Shown: positions 1 through 6,600, counted from the stretch's first letter. The stretch is DNA of 13,751 nt from an uncultured Eubacteriales bacterium (GCA_900555785.1 USMO01000017.1:1-13751); one strand, 5' to 3'. Translations and numbers: made by a program. Notes: generated by a model from the letters alone, not told the origin.

Positions 1-758
1 ATTCTACCATAGGAGGCTCTTTTTTTCAATTGTCCGTTTTTAACGGACTTGTGCAAAGGTGGTAAGAAACCGGGTTCTTTTTTCTTTTCATTGCCTTGCA
101 GGTAGCGCTTGCGGTATTCGCGCGGAGAGAGTCCTGTCTCCTCTTTGAAGCGGGCGGAAAAGGCGCTTTGGTCGCTGTAGCCGACTGCGGCGGCGATTTC
201 GTAGACCGGGAGCGCGTTGGGCAGCTGGAGCAGCGACTTTGCAACCGCAATCCGCTTGCGGACAATGGAGCGTTGCGGGGAGTAGCCAAGCGCGGTGTCG
301 TAGAGCCGCCGCAGATAGGAGACGGAGATGTGCAGGCTGTCGGCGATTTCCTCCACGGTCAGGTCCTCGGCGTAGTGCTGCCCGATGTACTGCTCGCTGT
401 GGTCAAGATGGATGTTGTTGCCGACGTAGCGGTCGTTGCTGACCGGAATATCCGCAACGGAGAGCGCGTAGAAAAAGCGGCTCAGCAGCAGGAAGGGGAG
501 ATCGCCGGTCTGCTTTTTGTAGACCGTGTCCAAAAACAGATCCTTCAGCGTTTTCAGCTGCGCGTCGTTCAGCTTGCCGTCGAAGTTCTTCGGCAGATGG
601 AGGACGCTCATAATCAGCTCCAGCTCCCGCCCGGCAAGACCGATCCAGGCAAGCGTCATGGGGTTTTCGGCGTCCGATTCGATGAGGTGTTCCTCGTTCG
701 GCAGGACAAAAAAGATGTTGCCCCGTTCCACCACGCGCCCGTTGATATTGCCCTTTCC
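1..758 (-). CDS. AraC-family transcriptional regulator, partial at both ends
   Basis: The minus frame is open from about 758 to the left edge. Part of an AraC-type N-terminal sensing domain is visible at about 520-755 (motifs GNINGRVVERGN, FFVLPNEEHLIE, AWIGLAGREL), as in cupin-type sugar-responsive regulators. A complete double helix-turn-helix follows at about 100-365 (DLTVEEIADSLHISVSYLRRL, then VYEIAAAVGYSDQSAFSARFK and the signature end LSPREYRKRY). The first ~50 residues expected upstream of GKGNING are absent, because past 758 the DNA belongs to a divergent solute-binding-protein gene. The first in-frame ATG (657-659) falls inside the sensor domain and is not a credible start. Beyond the HTH the frame continues for about 30 Lys-rich residues without a stop, longer than usual for the family. 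Such regulators often control an adjacent sugar ABC transporter, which fits the neighbour. The family call is secure; the gene as drawn is probably not functional. Confidence 0.85.
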
Positions 759-1501
759 GTGACGTGAACAATAACAACATGCGCGACAGCGGCGATCTGT
801 TCGGTCTGGTGTCGGCACAGGGAAACATGCTGGACCCGTATCAGTACGGCGCGAACCTCCCCTGCCTGACCGTGAACGACTTCGGCGAACTGGAAATCAA
901 CAGCCGGCTGACCGGTGACTTTGGCGTCAGCCTCTGTGACCGCCTGCGCGACCTGTTCCACAACAACGATGGCGCTTACTGCGCGTCAAAAGAGCTGCCT
1001 GATTACTACGCCATGGCGCAGGGACGCGCGCTGTTTGAAGTGGAAACGGCGGGCTACATCATCAAGACCCTGAACCCATCGGAGATCAATTACGGGATTC
1101 TGCCGATGCCGAAGTACGACAGCGAGCAGACCGGCGGCTACCACACCTGCCTGTCGATGGTCTACAGCAGCTTCTCCATTCCGGAGATTGCAAACGATGC
1201 GGCAGAGTCTGCGGCGGTGCTGGAGGCGCTGGCACATGACAGCTATACGCAGCTGATTCCCTACATCTACGAGAACAACCTGAAATCGCGTTATTCCAAG
1301 CGCCCGCAGGATGCCAGAATGTTTGACCTGCTGACCGAGGGCATTGTGTACGACCCGGGTCGCGTGATGGACAACGTGGACATCTTCTCGCTGTTCCGCC
1401 GGGCAATCCGCGACGACGTGACGCTGGGCAGCTACTTTGAGGCAAACAAATCGGTCTTTGAGAACGGGCTGAACGACATCAACTTTGCGTTCTCGGAGTA
1501 A
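755..1501 (+). CDS. Extracellular solute-binding protein of an ABC transporter (family 1 type), N-terminus missing
   Basis: This is the C-terminal ~245 residues of a carbohydrate-type ABC substrate-binding protein. The segment DVNNNNMRDSGDLFGL followed by QYGANLP, then INYGILPMPKYDSEQ and a helical C-lobe ending NGLNDINFAFSE, is the usual order of the second half of these periplasm-side lipoproteins. There is no signal peptide, lipobox or N-lobe, so roughly 150-250 residues are missing. The only upstream start, a GTG at 764, lies within the DVNNNN loop with no ribosome-binding site, and a stop lies in frame at 743-745. It is joined head-to-head to a truncated AraC gene. No permease genes are visible. 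The next gene starts 10 bases after the stop with an AAGGAG site, so the two were probably co-transcribed. The substrate cannot be read from sequence. Native codon use matches the high-GC host. Confidence 0.75.
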   Translation, partial: FRDVNNNNMRDSGDLFGLVSAQGNMLDPYQYGANLPCLTVNDFGELEINSRLTGDFGVSLCDRLRDLFHNNDGAYCASKELPDYYAMAQGRALFEVETAGYIIKTLNPSEINYGILPMPKYDSEQTGGYHTCLSMVYSSFSIPEIANDAAESAAVLEALAHDSYTQLIPYIYENNLKSRYSKRPQDARMFDLLTEGIVYDPGRVMDNVDIFSLFRRAIRDDVTLGSYFEANKSVFENGLNDINFAFSE

Positions 1502-1511
1502 GGAGCGGCGT

Positions 1512-3119
1512 ATGAAGAGAAGAAAGACGCTGTGCGCGCTGACTTCGGGGCTGCTTGCGGTCCTGTTGCTGGCGGGCTGCGCCGGGGACCCGGCAGTTAC
1601 GCCGGGCAGCACGGAGAGCGAAAGCGAGAGCACGACGACCGCCGCTGCCGAGCCGGAAACAACCCCGCTGGAGTTGGTACGGGACGGGAAGACCGAATAC
1701 AGCATCGTCTATCCCGATTCGCCGAGCAGCGGGGAACTGAACGCTTCGGTGCAGCTTCAGACGCTGTTCCGCAGCAAACTCGGCGTGCGGATTGAAAGCG
1801 ATACTGACTATACCATCCGGGAGGGGCAGCCCGAAAAGCGGATCCTGCTGGGCGCGACCTGCGCGGCGGAATCCGAGGAAGCCTACCGCGATCTGCAGTA
1901 TCACGCCTTCCGCATTGCCGTAAAGGGGAGCAACCTCTGCATTGCAGCCTATTCGGAGGACGGATGGCTGGCAGCGTTGGAATGGATGGACAACACCCTC
2001 TTTGGGGGCGCAACAGAGTCTGACGGAAAGAAGAGTGTAACGGTGAATATCACGGAAGTAACCGGCGGGAACCGGGAGTACCCGATCAAGAGCTGGACCA
2101 TCGCTGGGCAGGCGCTGAACGCCTACCGCCTGATTTGGGCGACGGAAGACCAACAGAGCATAGCAGAAACGCTGCGGGAGACGCTTGCCGAGCAGACCGG
2201 ATGGGTGCTGCCGGTCTTCCGCGACACGGAGACCGAACCGAGCGACTACGAAATTCTGCTCGGGGAGACCAACCGCGCGGAATCGCAGGCGGTTGCCGCT
2301 CCTGCTGCGCTGACCTACAGGCATGAAAATGCAGTTCCTGCAATCATCTCGCGGGAGAAGTGGGAGCAGGCACAGTTTTTGCTCCGTGACAATGTGGAAC
2401 GCAATATCCGCGCCGGACAGAATGCACCGCACCACCGCTATACAGGGCTAATCAAGTGCGGAGATTGCGGCTCCTCCTTCGTCTGCCGAAAGCGTGTTTG
2501 GAAGGACAATGTGCGCTACGAGTACACTTGCAACGGGTATCATCGCTATGGAAAAGAAAACTGCTCTCCCCACCGTGTGGATGAAGCGCAGCTTGACAAA
2601 CTGATTTACGATGAACTGTTGGAAATGAAAGAGGGAGCAGAAGCGAATTACAAGAGCATCGAGCACGATGTGAAAAAGTGGCTATCGCAAAAGAATACAT
2701 CCGAGAAAAAGGTCAAAGCGCTGTCGGACAAGCTCAAACAGCGAAAGAGCGACCAAGAGCAGATTCTTCTTGAGCGGATACGTGACCGTGAACACGCAGA
2801 TATTTATACGGGGATGCTGACGAAATGTGAAAAGGACATCGCCAATATCACAGCAGAGCTTGCCGCAATTCAGGATTACGATGCCACTATTCGAAAACGA
2901 AAAGCGGAAATGAAAAGCAGCATTGATATTCTTGGGGAGATCGTCAAGGAGGGAGCAATCAGCGACAGCAACCTGCGGCTGTTGATTGACGATATTGTCA
3001 TCTCGGAATGCGGGGGCAAGCTATCCATCAACATCCACCTCAAAGCCGCGTTCCGAAGCCATCTGGACATTTACGACGAAAACGGGCAGTTGACCGATAA
3101 GGCATTCGCGGTATCGTAA
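1512..3119 (+). CDS. Fusion ORF: lipoprotein N-terminal half joined in frame to serine recombinase C-terminal half
   Basis: The start is the ATG at 1512, chosen for the AAGGAG at 1500-1505 and an immediate lipoprotein signal (MKRRKTLCALTSGLLAVLLL, lipobox LLAGC, Cys23). Residues ~24-50 form a Ser/Thr/Glu linker. Residues ~55-265 hold two pieces of the kind found at the N-termini of carbohydrate-acting surface lipoproteins (KRILLGATCAAES and YEILLGETNRAES). At about residue 267 the protein becomes the C-terminal part of a large serine recombinase: NAVPAIISREKWEQAQ from the recombinase domain, a zinc ribbon with Cys316, Cys319, Cys340 and Cys351, a long Lys/Glu-rich coiled coil at ~375-470, and a final beta segment. 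The N-terminal resolvase catalytic domain with its Ser nucleophile is absent, so it cannot recombine DNA. Codon use shifts to a less GC-rich, mobile-element style at the join. It is most likely a deletion or assembly product rather than one protein. Confidence 0.8.
   Translation: MKRRKTLCALTSGLLAVLLLAGCAGDPAVTPGSTESESESTTTAAAEPETTPLELVRDGKTEYSIVYPDSPSSGELNASVQLQTLFRSKLGVRIESDTDYTIREGQPEKRILLGATCAAESEEAYRDLQYHAFRIAVKGSNLCIAAYSEDGWLAALEWMDNTLFGGATESDGKKSVTVNITEVTGGNREYPIKSWTIAGQALNAYRLIWATEDQQSIAETLRETLAEQTGWVLPVFRDTETEPSDYEILLGETNRAESQAVAAPAALTYRHENAVPAIISREKWEQAQFLLRDNVERNIRAGQNAPHHRYTGLIKCGDCGSSFVCRKRVWKDNVRYEYTCNGYHRYGKENCSPHRVDEAQLDKLIYDELLEMKEGAEANYKSIEHDVKKWLSQKNTSEKKVKALSDKLKQRKSDQEQILLERIRDREHADIYTGMLTKCEKDIANITAELAAIQDYDATIRKRKAEMKSSIDILGEIVKEGAISDSNLRLLIDDIVISECGGKLSINIHLKAAFRSHLDIYDENGQLTDKAFAVS
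2313..2326. other. Breakpoint between lipoprotein and recombinase sequence
   Basis: Lipoprotein-like sequence ends after ETNRAESQAVAAPA and recombinase-like sequence is certain from ENAVPAIIS. The join must lie in or just before these bases. No duplicated target site is visible around it. The frame is kept, which happens by chance in one of three joins. Confidence 0.6.
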
Positions 3120-3125
3120 AAGCCG

Positions 3126-3229
3126 TTGGCAGACGCACAACCTTGCCAATGTCAGAAAGCACAATAGGGGATACAGATTTTTGTGAAAAGAAGCCAAAAC
3201 GCAAACCATCGTTCCGATGCGTCTGCCAA
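3126..3229. repeat. 12-bp perfect inverted repeat matching the tRNA-Leu D-arm
   Basis: TTGGCAGACGCA at 3126-3137 is repeated in inverse orientation as TGCGTCTGCCAA at 3218-3229. The first 11 bases are the D-arm sequence of tRNA-Leu, which occurs again at 3351-3361 and 3481-3491 in the orientation of the second copy. The left arm begins 6 bases after the recombinase stop codon. No protein gene is credible in 3120-3253. This could be recombination-site debris of a mobile element. Confidence 0.6.
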
Positions 3230-3253
3230 GTGAAAAGGGAGCGAAAAGCAAAG

Positions 3254-3289
3254 AAAAATCCTCAGAAACAGACGTTTCTGAGGATTTTT
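3254..3289 (-). terminator. Rho-independent terminator of tRNA-Leu, bidirectional
   Basis: There is a perfect 16-bp stem (3254-3269 with 3274-3289) and an AGAC loop. The stem ends in A5/T5, so it has a U-tract in both directions. On the minus strand it follows the tRNA CCA end directly and is continued by a T-rich stretch. On the plus strand it also stops transcription coming from the recombinase remnant. Confidence 0.9.
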
Positions 3290-3376
3290 TGGTGCGGGCA
3301 AGAGGACTTGAACCTCCATGAAATTGCTTTCACTAGAACCTGAATCTAGCGCGTCTGCCAATTCCGCCATGCCCGC
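3290..3376 (-). tRNA. tRNA-Leu(CAG)
   Basis: This is a complete type II leucine tRNA of 87 nt including an encoded CCA (3290-3292). The acceptor stem GCGGGCA pairs with TGCCCGC, followed by discriminator A. The D-arm contains GGAATTGGCAGACGC. The anticodon stem is CTAGA/TCTAG with loop TTCAGGT, giving anticodon CAG (plus-strand 3340-3342), which reads CUG. A long variable arm (GTGAAAGCAATTTCAT) and a T-loop with GGTTCAAGTCC follow. No promoter is visible in the ~90 bases directly upstream. Transcription probably starts at the promoter at 3521-3549 and passes through the tRNA half at 3468-3506, leaving RNase P to make the 5' end. Confidence 0.97.
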
Positions 3377-3467
3377 ATATGAAGTTGTGACCGTTAATTT
3401 TTACACGGAGCGATCTCTCCGTGGACGGGGCACTCTCTAAATCAGAAGCTATCACCGAGGTGACATC
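3377..3467. other. 91-bp spacer between the tRNA half and the intact tRNA-Leu
   Basis: No gene is present. The spacer holds a perfect 7-bp hairpin (CACGGAG 3404-3410 with CTCCGTG 3417-3423, 6-nt loop) without a following T-tract, and a short inverted repeat TCACC/GGTGA at 3452-3463. It does not resemble a tRNA 3' half (no T-loop), so the upstream half is not an intron-split or permuted tRNA. Its origin is unknown. Confidence 0.55.
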
Positions 3468-3506
3468 ACCTGAATCTAGCGCGTCTGCCAATTCCGCCAT
3501 GCCCGC
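3468..3506 (-). pseudogene. 5' half of tRNA-Leu(CAG), duplicated fragment
   Basis: These 39 bases are identical to 3338-3376 of the intact tRNA, at a distance of 130 bp and in the same orientation. The identity begins exactly at the tRNA 5' end and stops two bases past the anticodon (3470-3472), inside the anticodon loop. It covers the acceptor 5' strand, D-arm, 5' anticodon stem and anticodon, but has no 3' half. A strong promoter lies just upstream, so this is probably the original 5' part of the locus. The pattern resembles an attachment-site duplication from a tRNA-targeting integrase. A local duplication with deletion, or an assembly join between two tRNA-Leu genes, are the alternatives. 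Confidence 0.85.
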
Positions 3507-3520
3507 TTGGAACAGATAAT

Positions 3521-3549
3521 ATTATACCAGATTATTTGCTGTTTGTCAA
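3521..3549 (-). promoter_or_regulatory. Consensus sigma-A promoter for the tRNA-Leu locus
   Basis: On the minus strand: TTGACA (3544-3549), a 17-bp spacer, and TATAAT (3521-3526), with a TG extended -10 element. Both boxes are perfect. The predicted transcript start is about 7-8 bases before the tRNA half, typical for a stable-RNA promoter. Confidence 0.88.
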
Positions 3550-3629
3550 GGGGTTTTTGAAAATTTCTTCTGCTCTTTTTTTCGGGGCATTTCGGGGACC
3601 GCTTTTTTCATTTTTTTGTTATTTTACTC

Positions 3630-3658
3630 TTGCATTTCCCGGGCGATTGTGTTACAAT
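3630..3658 (+). promoter_or_regulatory. Probable promoter of the MBOAT-DHHW operon
   Basis: TTGCAT (3630-3635), a 17-bp spacer and TACAAT (3653-3658), giving a leader of roughly 45 bases before the ATG at 3710. The -10 box is also the left arm of a small palindrome, TACAAT-TAT-ATTGTA (3653-3667), which could be an operator; that part is speculative. It is divergent from the tRNA promoter. Confidence 0.6.
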
Positions 3659-3709
3659 TATATTGTACACTTGTTTGCTTTTTCTCTGAAAACGGACGGT
3701 ATTTTACTT

Positions 3710-5140
3710 ATGGTCTTTTCTGCTCTTTTTTTCCTGTTCTTTTTCTTTGTCATCTGCATGGCGCTGGTCTACACCCGCAAAACGCTGCGGGGGCAGAATG
3801 CCGTGCTTCTCGTTTTTTCCCTGATTTTCTATGCCTGGAGCGGTCCGGTTCTGCTGCTTCTGCTCTGCGCCATGACCTTCATCTGCTGGCTTGCCGGGCG
3901 GGTGCTGGGCAGCGTGCGGACGCTGTTTTACCGCCGGGTGGTCCTCTTTATGACGGTTGCTGCCTGTGTCCTGATCTTCGGCTTTTTCAAATACTCCGAT
4001 TTTCTTGCCGGGACGCTGCAAGCTATTTTCCGCTTTGACGCGGTGCTGCCGGACATCATTCTGCCGATCGGCATTTCGTTCTACACCTTCCAGCTGCTCT
4101 CCTATGTCATCGACGTTTACCGCGAAGAGACCGAGCCGCAGCGAAATTACCTGACGCTCCTGCTCTACGCGGCGCTGTTCCACCAATGCGTTGCCGGACC
4201 GATTGTGCGCTACAGCGACATCTGCGCCGAGCTGCAGAACCGGACCGTCCGGCTCTCGGACATTTCCGCAGGCATCACGCGCTTTTCCCTGGGGCTTGCG
4301 AAGAAGGCGATTCTTGCCAATTACTGCGGGTCCCTTGCGGATGCGGCGCTTTCGACAGAAGCCCTTGCGGGGGCATCCAGCGGAACGGTCTTCCTGGGGA
4401 CGGTCTTTTACATGCTCCAGATCTATCTGGATTTCTCCGCTTACTCCGACATGGCAATCGGCATGGGACTGATGTGCGGTCTGCATTACTGCGAGAACTT
4501 CAACTACCCGTATTGCGCCGATTCGGTGACCGACTTCTGGCGGCGCTGGCACATTTCGCTCTCCACCTTCTTCCGCGATTACGTGTACATCCCGCTTGGC
4601 GGAAACCGGCGCGGCAGACGGCGGCAGATTCTCAACATGCTGGTGGTCTGGCTCCTGACGGGGCTTTGGCACGGGGCATCGTGGAACTATGTGCTCTGGG
4701 GGCTTTACTATTTCGTCCTGCTGGCGGGGGAGAAGCTGCTGGTACACAAGCCGTATGGCGAGTTGCCGCTTTGGAGAAAGCTGCTGCGGCGCTGCGGCGT
4801 GCTGGCGGCGGTCTGGTTCGGCTGGATGCTGTTCTATTTTGAGGACCTGTCGCAGCTGGGCAGCGCGATTGCCTGCCTGTTCTTCCGGCATGGGTTCTGG
4901 GACCTGACCGCGCGGCTGACGCTCCTGAACAACCTGTTTTTCCTCGCGGTCGCAATTGCGGCATGCACGCCGATTCTGCCGCTGGTGACGCGGAAGGTGC
5001 GCGAGGCGGCAAAGCAGACCCCGGCATGGCAGGGGTTGGTCAATGCGGTTTCGGTCGTGTCGCCCGTGGCGCTGCTGTTCTTCTCGTTCCTGTCGCTGGT
5101 CGGGAACACCTACAATCCGTTCCTGTATTTCCAATTCTGA
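3710..5140 (+). CDS. MBOAT-family membrane O-acyltransferase (AlgI/DltB-like)
   Basis: This is a polytopic membrane protein of 476 residues, the usual AlgI/PatA length. It moves an acyl (normally acetyl) group across the membrane for transfer to a surface polysaccharide or other envelope polymer. The start at 3710 (MVFSALFFLFFFFVICM) gives the family's characteristic N-terminus; the frame is open further upstream, but that would translate the promoter. Visible family motifs are QNAVLLVFSLIFYAW, PIGISFYTFQLLSY, a middle block LQIYLDFSAYSDMAIGMG, FWRRWHISLSTFFRDYVYIP with His281, and LLTGLWHGASWN with the invariant catalytic His321. The ribosome-binding site is weak. It is followed 12 bases later by a DHHW protein, its normal partner, which does the extracytoplasmic step. 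The acceptor polymer cannot be deduced; alginate is unlikely in this group. Confidence 0.93.
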   Translation: MVFSALFFLFFFFVICMALVYTRKTLRGQNAVLLVFSLIFYAWSGPVLLLLLCAMTFICWLAGRVLGSVRTLFYRRVVLFMTVAACVLIFGFFKYSDFLAGTLQAIFRFDAVLPDIILPIGISFYTFQLLSYVIDVYREETEPQRNYLTLLLYAALFHQCVAGPIVRYSDICAELQNRTVRLSDISAGITRFSLGLAKKAILANYCGSLADAALSTEALAGASSGTVFLGTVFYMLQIYLDFSAYSDMAIGMGLMCGLHYCENFNYPYCADSVTDFWRRWHISLSTFFRDYVYIPLGGNRRGRRRQILNMLVVWLLTGLWHGASWNYVLWGLYYFVLLAGEKLLVHKPYGELPLWRKLLRRCGVLAAVWFGWMLFYFEDLSQLGSAIACLFFRHGFWDLTARLTLLNNLFFLAVAIAACTPILPLVTRKVREAAKQTPAWQGLVNAVSVVSPVALLFFSFLSLVGNTYNPFLYFQF

Positions 5141-5152
5141 TTGGAGGATCTC

Positions 5153-6532
5153 ATGAATACGCAACAAAAAGAACCGCTGGAAGGAATCGGTAAGCCGGAA
5201 CCGCAGCAGCCACGGCGGCAGCCGCAGACCACGCTGAGCCGGAAAGAGAAGACCGATGTTGCCAAGATTCTGGGCTTTGCGGGCGCCTTGGTGGTGCTGG
5301 CGCTGGTGGGAATGCTGATTTTTCTGCGTCCATCGACCTCCGAGGTGGAGGGGCGGGAACTGACCAAATTCCCGCAGTTTACCTGGGACAGCTTTTGGGA
5401 CGGCTCCTATTTTTCCGCAATCACGACCTGGTATGCCGATACCTTTCCGGGGCGGGACGGGCTGATTTCCATGCAGCACGCGCTGGAGGAGTTTTACGGC
5501 ATCCGCACGACGCGCATCGTCCGTCCTGGCACAACAACCACCCCGGGGCAGACGCCGGGGAGCGAAGAGGAGGGGGACGTTTCGATTGAGCAGCCGTCGG
5601 ACGGTGTTTACATCAAAAAGGACAGCGCGTTTGAAATCTATGTTTATCATGAAGAAAAGGCAACGCGCTATGCGGCGGTGCTGAACCGGGCGCACGAGCT
5701 GATGCCGAATGTGGAGCTTTACGACATTGTGGTGCCGCTGTCCTACGCGGTCAACATGAGCCGCGGGGAGCAGAAGAGCATCGGGGCTTCCGATGCGGAG
5801 GCGGCGATTGCGAACATTTACGGCAAGATGGGCAGCGGTGTCAAGACGGTTTCCATCCTGCCCGAACTGCTGGCGCACAAGGACGAATATCTCTATTTCC
5901 GCACCGACCACCATTGGACGGCGCGCGGCGCTTACCGGGCATACCGCGTCTTTTGCGAGGAGAGCGGGACCGTTCCGCGCGAGCTGAGCAGCTGGGAATC
6001 GCAGACTTTTACCGGGTTCCGGGGATCGCTTTGGGCAAAGGCGACCGGCGCGAACCTGAAGGAAGATTATGTGGAGGCATGGCTGCCGAACGCCACGAAC
6101 AAGATGAAGGTCTGGGACTGGACCGACTACGGCAAGGAGACCCAGAAGGAGATCATCACCGAAAACTATCCGATTATTCAGACCCGGACCGGAAACGGCT
6201 CGGAGGACGGGTATTTCTACGGTCCGCGCTGGAAATACAACTGCTTCATCGCCGGGGATAACGCGCTTTCGGTTATTCAGAACCCGAACCTGAGCGACGG
6301 CTCGAAGATTCTGGTGGTAAAGGAATCTTTCGGCAATGCGTTTGTGCCGTTCCTGGTGGACCAATACCAGACGGTGTATGTGGTGGATTACCGCTTCTTT
6401 ACCAAGCGCATGAAGATGTCTCTGCCTGCATATGTGCAGCAAGAGGGGATTGGGCGGGTGGTCTTTCTCAACAATATGAATGCCATCTCGTCCACCTGGA
6501 TTTTGAGCGAAATGGAAGGACTTTTAAAATAA
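5153..6532 (+). CDS. DHHW-family (AlgX/AlgJ-like) SGNH-type O-acetylation partner
   Basis: This 459-residue membrane-anchored protein has a Pro/Gln-rich cytoplasmic N-terminus of ~38 residues, one membrane helix at ~39-58, and a large extracytoplasmic domain. The signature RTDHHWTARGAYRAY has Asp252-His253-His254-Trp255, the His/Asp part of an SGNH-type catalytic triad. The block ILVVKESFGNAFVPFL near the C-terminus is the serine-bearing segment typical of these enzymes. A Thr/Pro/Gly/Glu-rich linker lies at ~125-150. It would take the acyl group delivered by the upstream MBOAT protein and pass it to a surface glycan. The ATG at 5153 is chosen over the TTG at 5141 because GGAGG sits at 5143-5147. 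Acetyl as the group moved is inferred from the family. Confidence 0.88.
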   Translation: MNTQQKEPLEGIGKPEPQQPRRQPQTTLSRKEKTDVAKILGFAGALVVLALVGMLIFLRPSTSEVEGRELTKFPQFTWDSFWDGSYFSAITTWYADTFPGRDGLISMQHALEEFYGIRTTRIVRPGTTTTPGQTPGSEEEGDVSIEQPSDGVYIKKDSAFEIYVYHEEKATRYAAVLNRAHELMPNVELYDIVVPLSYAVNMSRGEQKSIGASDAEAAIANIYGKMGSGVKTVSILPELLAHKDEYLYFRTDHHWTARGAYRAYRVFCEESGTVPRELSSWESQTFTGFRGSLWAKATGANLKEDYVEAWLPNATNKMKVWDWTDYGKETQKEIITENYPIIQTRTGNGSEDGYFYGPRWKYNCFIAGDNALSVIQNPNLSDGSKILVVKESFGNAFVPFLVDQYQTVYVVDYRFFTKRMKMSLPAYVQQEGIGRVVFLNNMNAISSTWILSEMEGLLK

Positions 6533-6562
6533 GAACTGTTCTTATTATTAAATCTATATCCC

Positions 6563-6600
6563 AAAAGGGGCTTTTCGGCGTCGGAAAGCCTCTTTTTTCT
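6563..6600 (+). terminator. Rho-independent terminator of the MBOAT-DHHW operon
   Basis: The stem is formed by AAAAGGGGCTTTTC (from 6563) and GAAAGCCTCTTTTT, with one bulge and one G-T pair, followed by a T-rich run. It begins 30 bases after the stop codon. Confidence 0.8.

Noticed and set aside
32..48. GTCCGTT/AACGGAC hairpin as a terminator for the AraC gene
   Set aside because: On the minus strand it is followed by an A-rich, not T-rich, stretch, and the AraC frame reads through it without a stop.
3143..3343. Plus-strand 66-codon frame after the recombinase remnant
   Set aside because: It runs through the terminator hairpin and antisense to tRNA-Leu, and shows no domain or ribosome-binding site.
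3152..3370. Minus-strand reading frame beginning MAELADALDSG
   Set aside because: It is the conceptual translation of the tRNA-Leu gene and its terminator, a well-known spurious protein call.
3404..3423. Perfect hairpin in the tRNA spacer as a terminator between the tRNA half and the whole tRNA
   Set aside because: There is no T-tract after the stem in either direction, and terminating here would silence the intact tRNA.
3377..3506. T-box riboswitch or split/permuted tRNA in the half-tRNA leader
   Set aside because: No T-box sequence or antiterminator is present and no tRNA 3' half lies in the spacer; the intact tRNA is complete by itself.
3126..3506. CRISPR array from the repeated 11-mer
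   Set aside because: The repeats are too short, irregularly spaced and in mixed orientation, and there are no cas genes.
3536..3709. 58-residue N-terminal extension of the MBOAT protein
   Set aside because: It would translate both promoters, and MVFSALFF at 3710 is the normal family start.
3704..6442. Very long minus-strand open frame opposite the MBOAT and DHHW genes
   Set aside because: High GC keeps the antisense frame free of stops. The protein is Arg/Gln/Pro-rich with no family motifs, while the plus strand has clear catalytic motifs in both genes.
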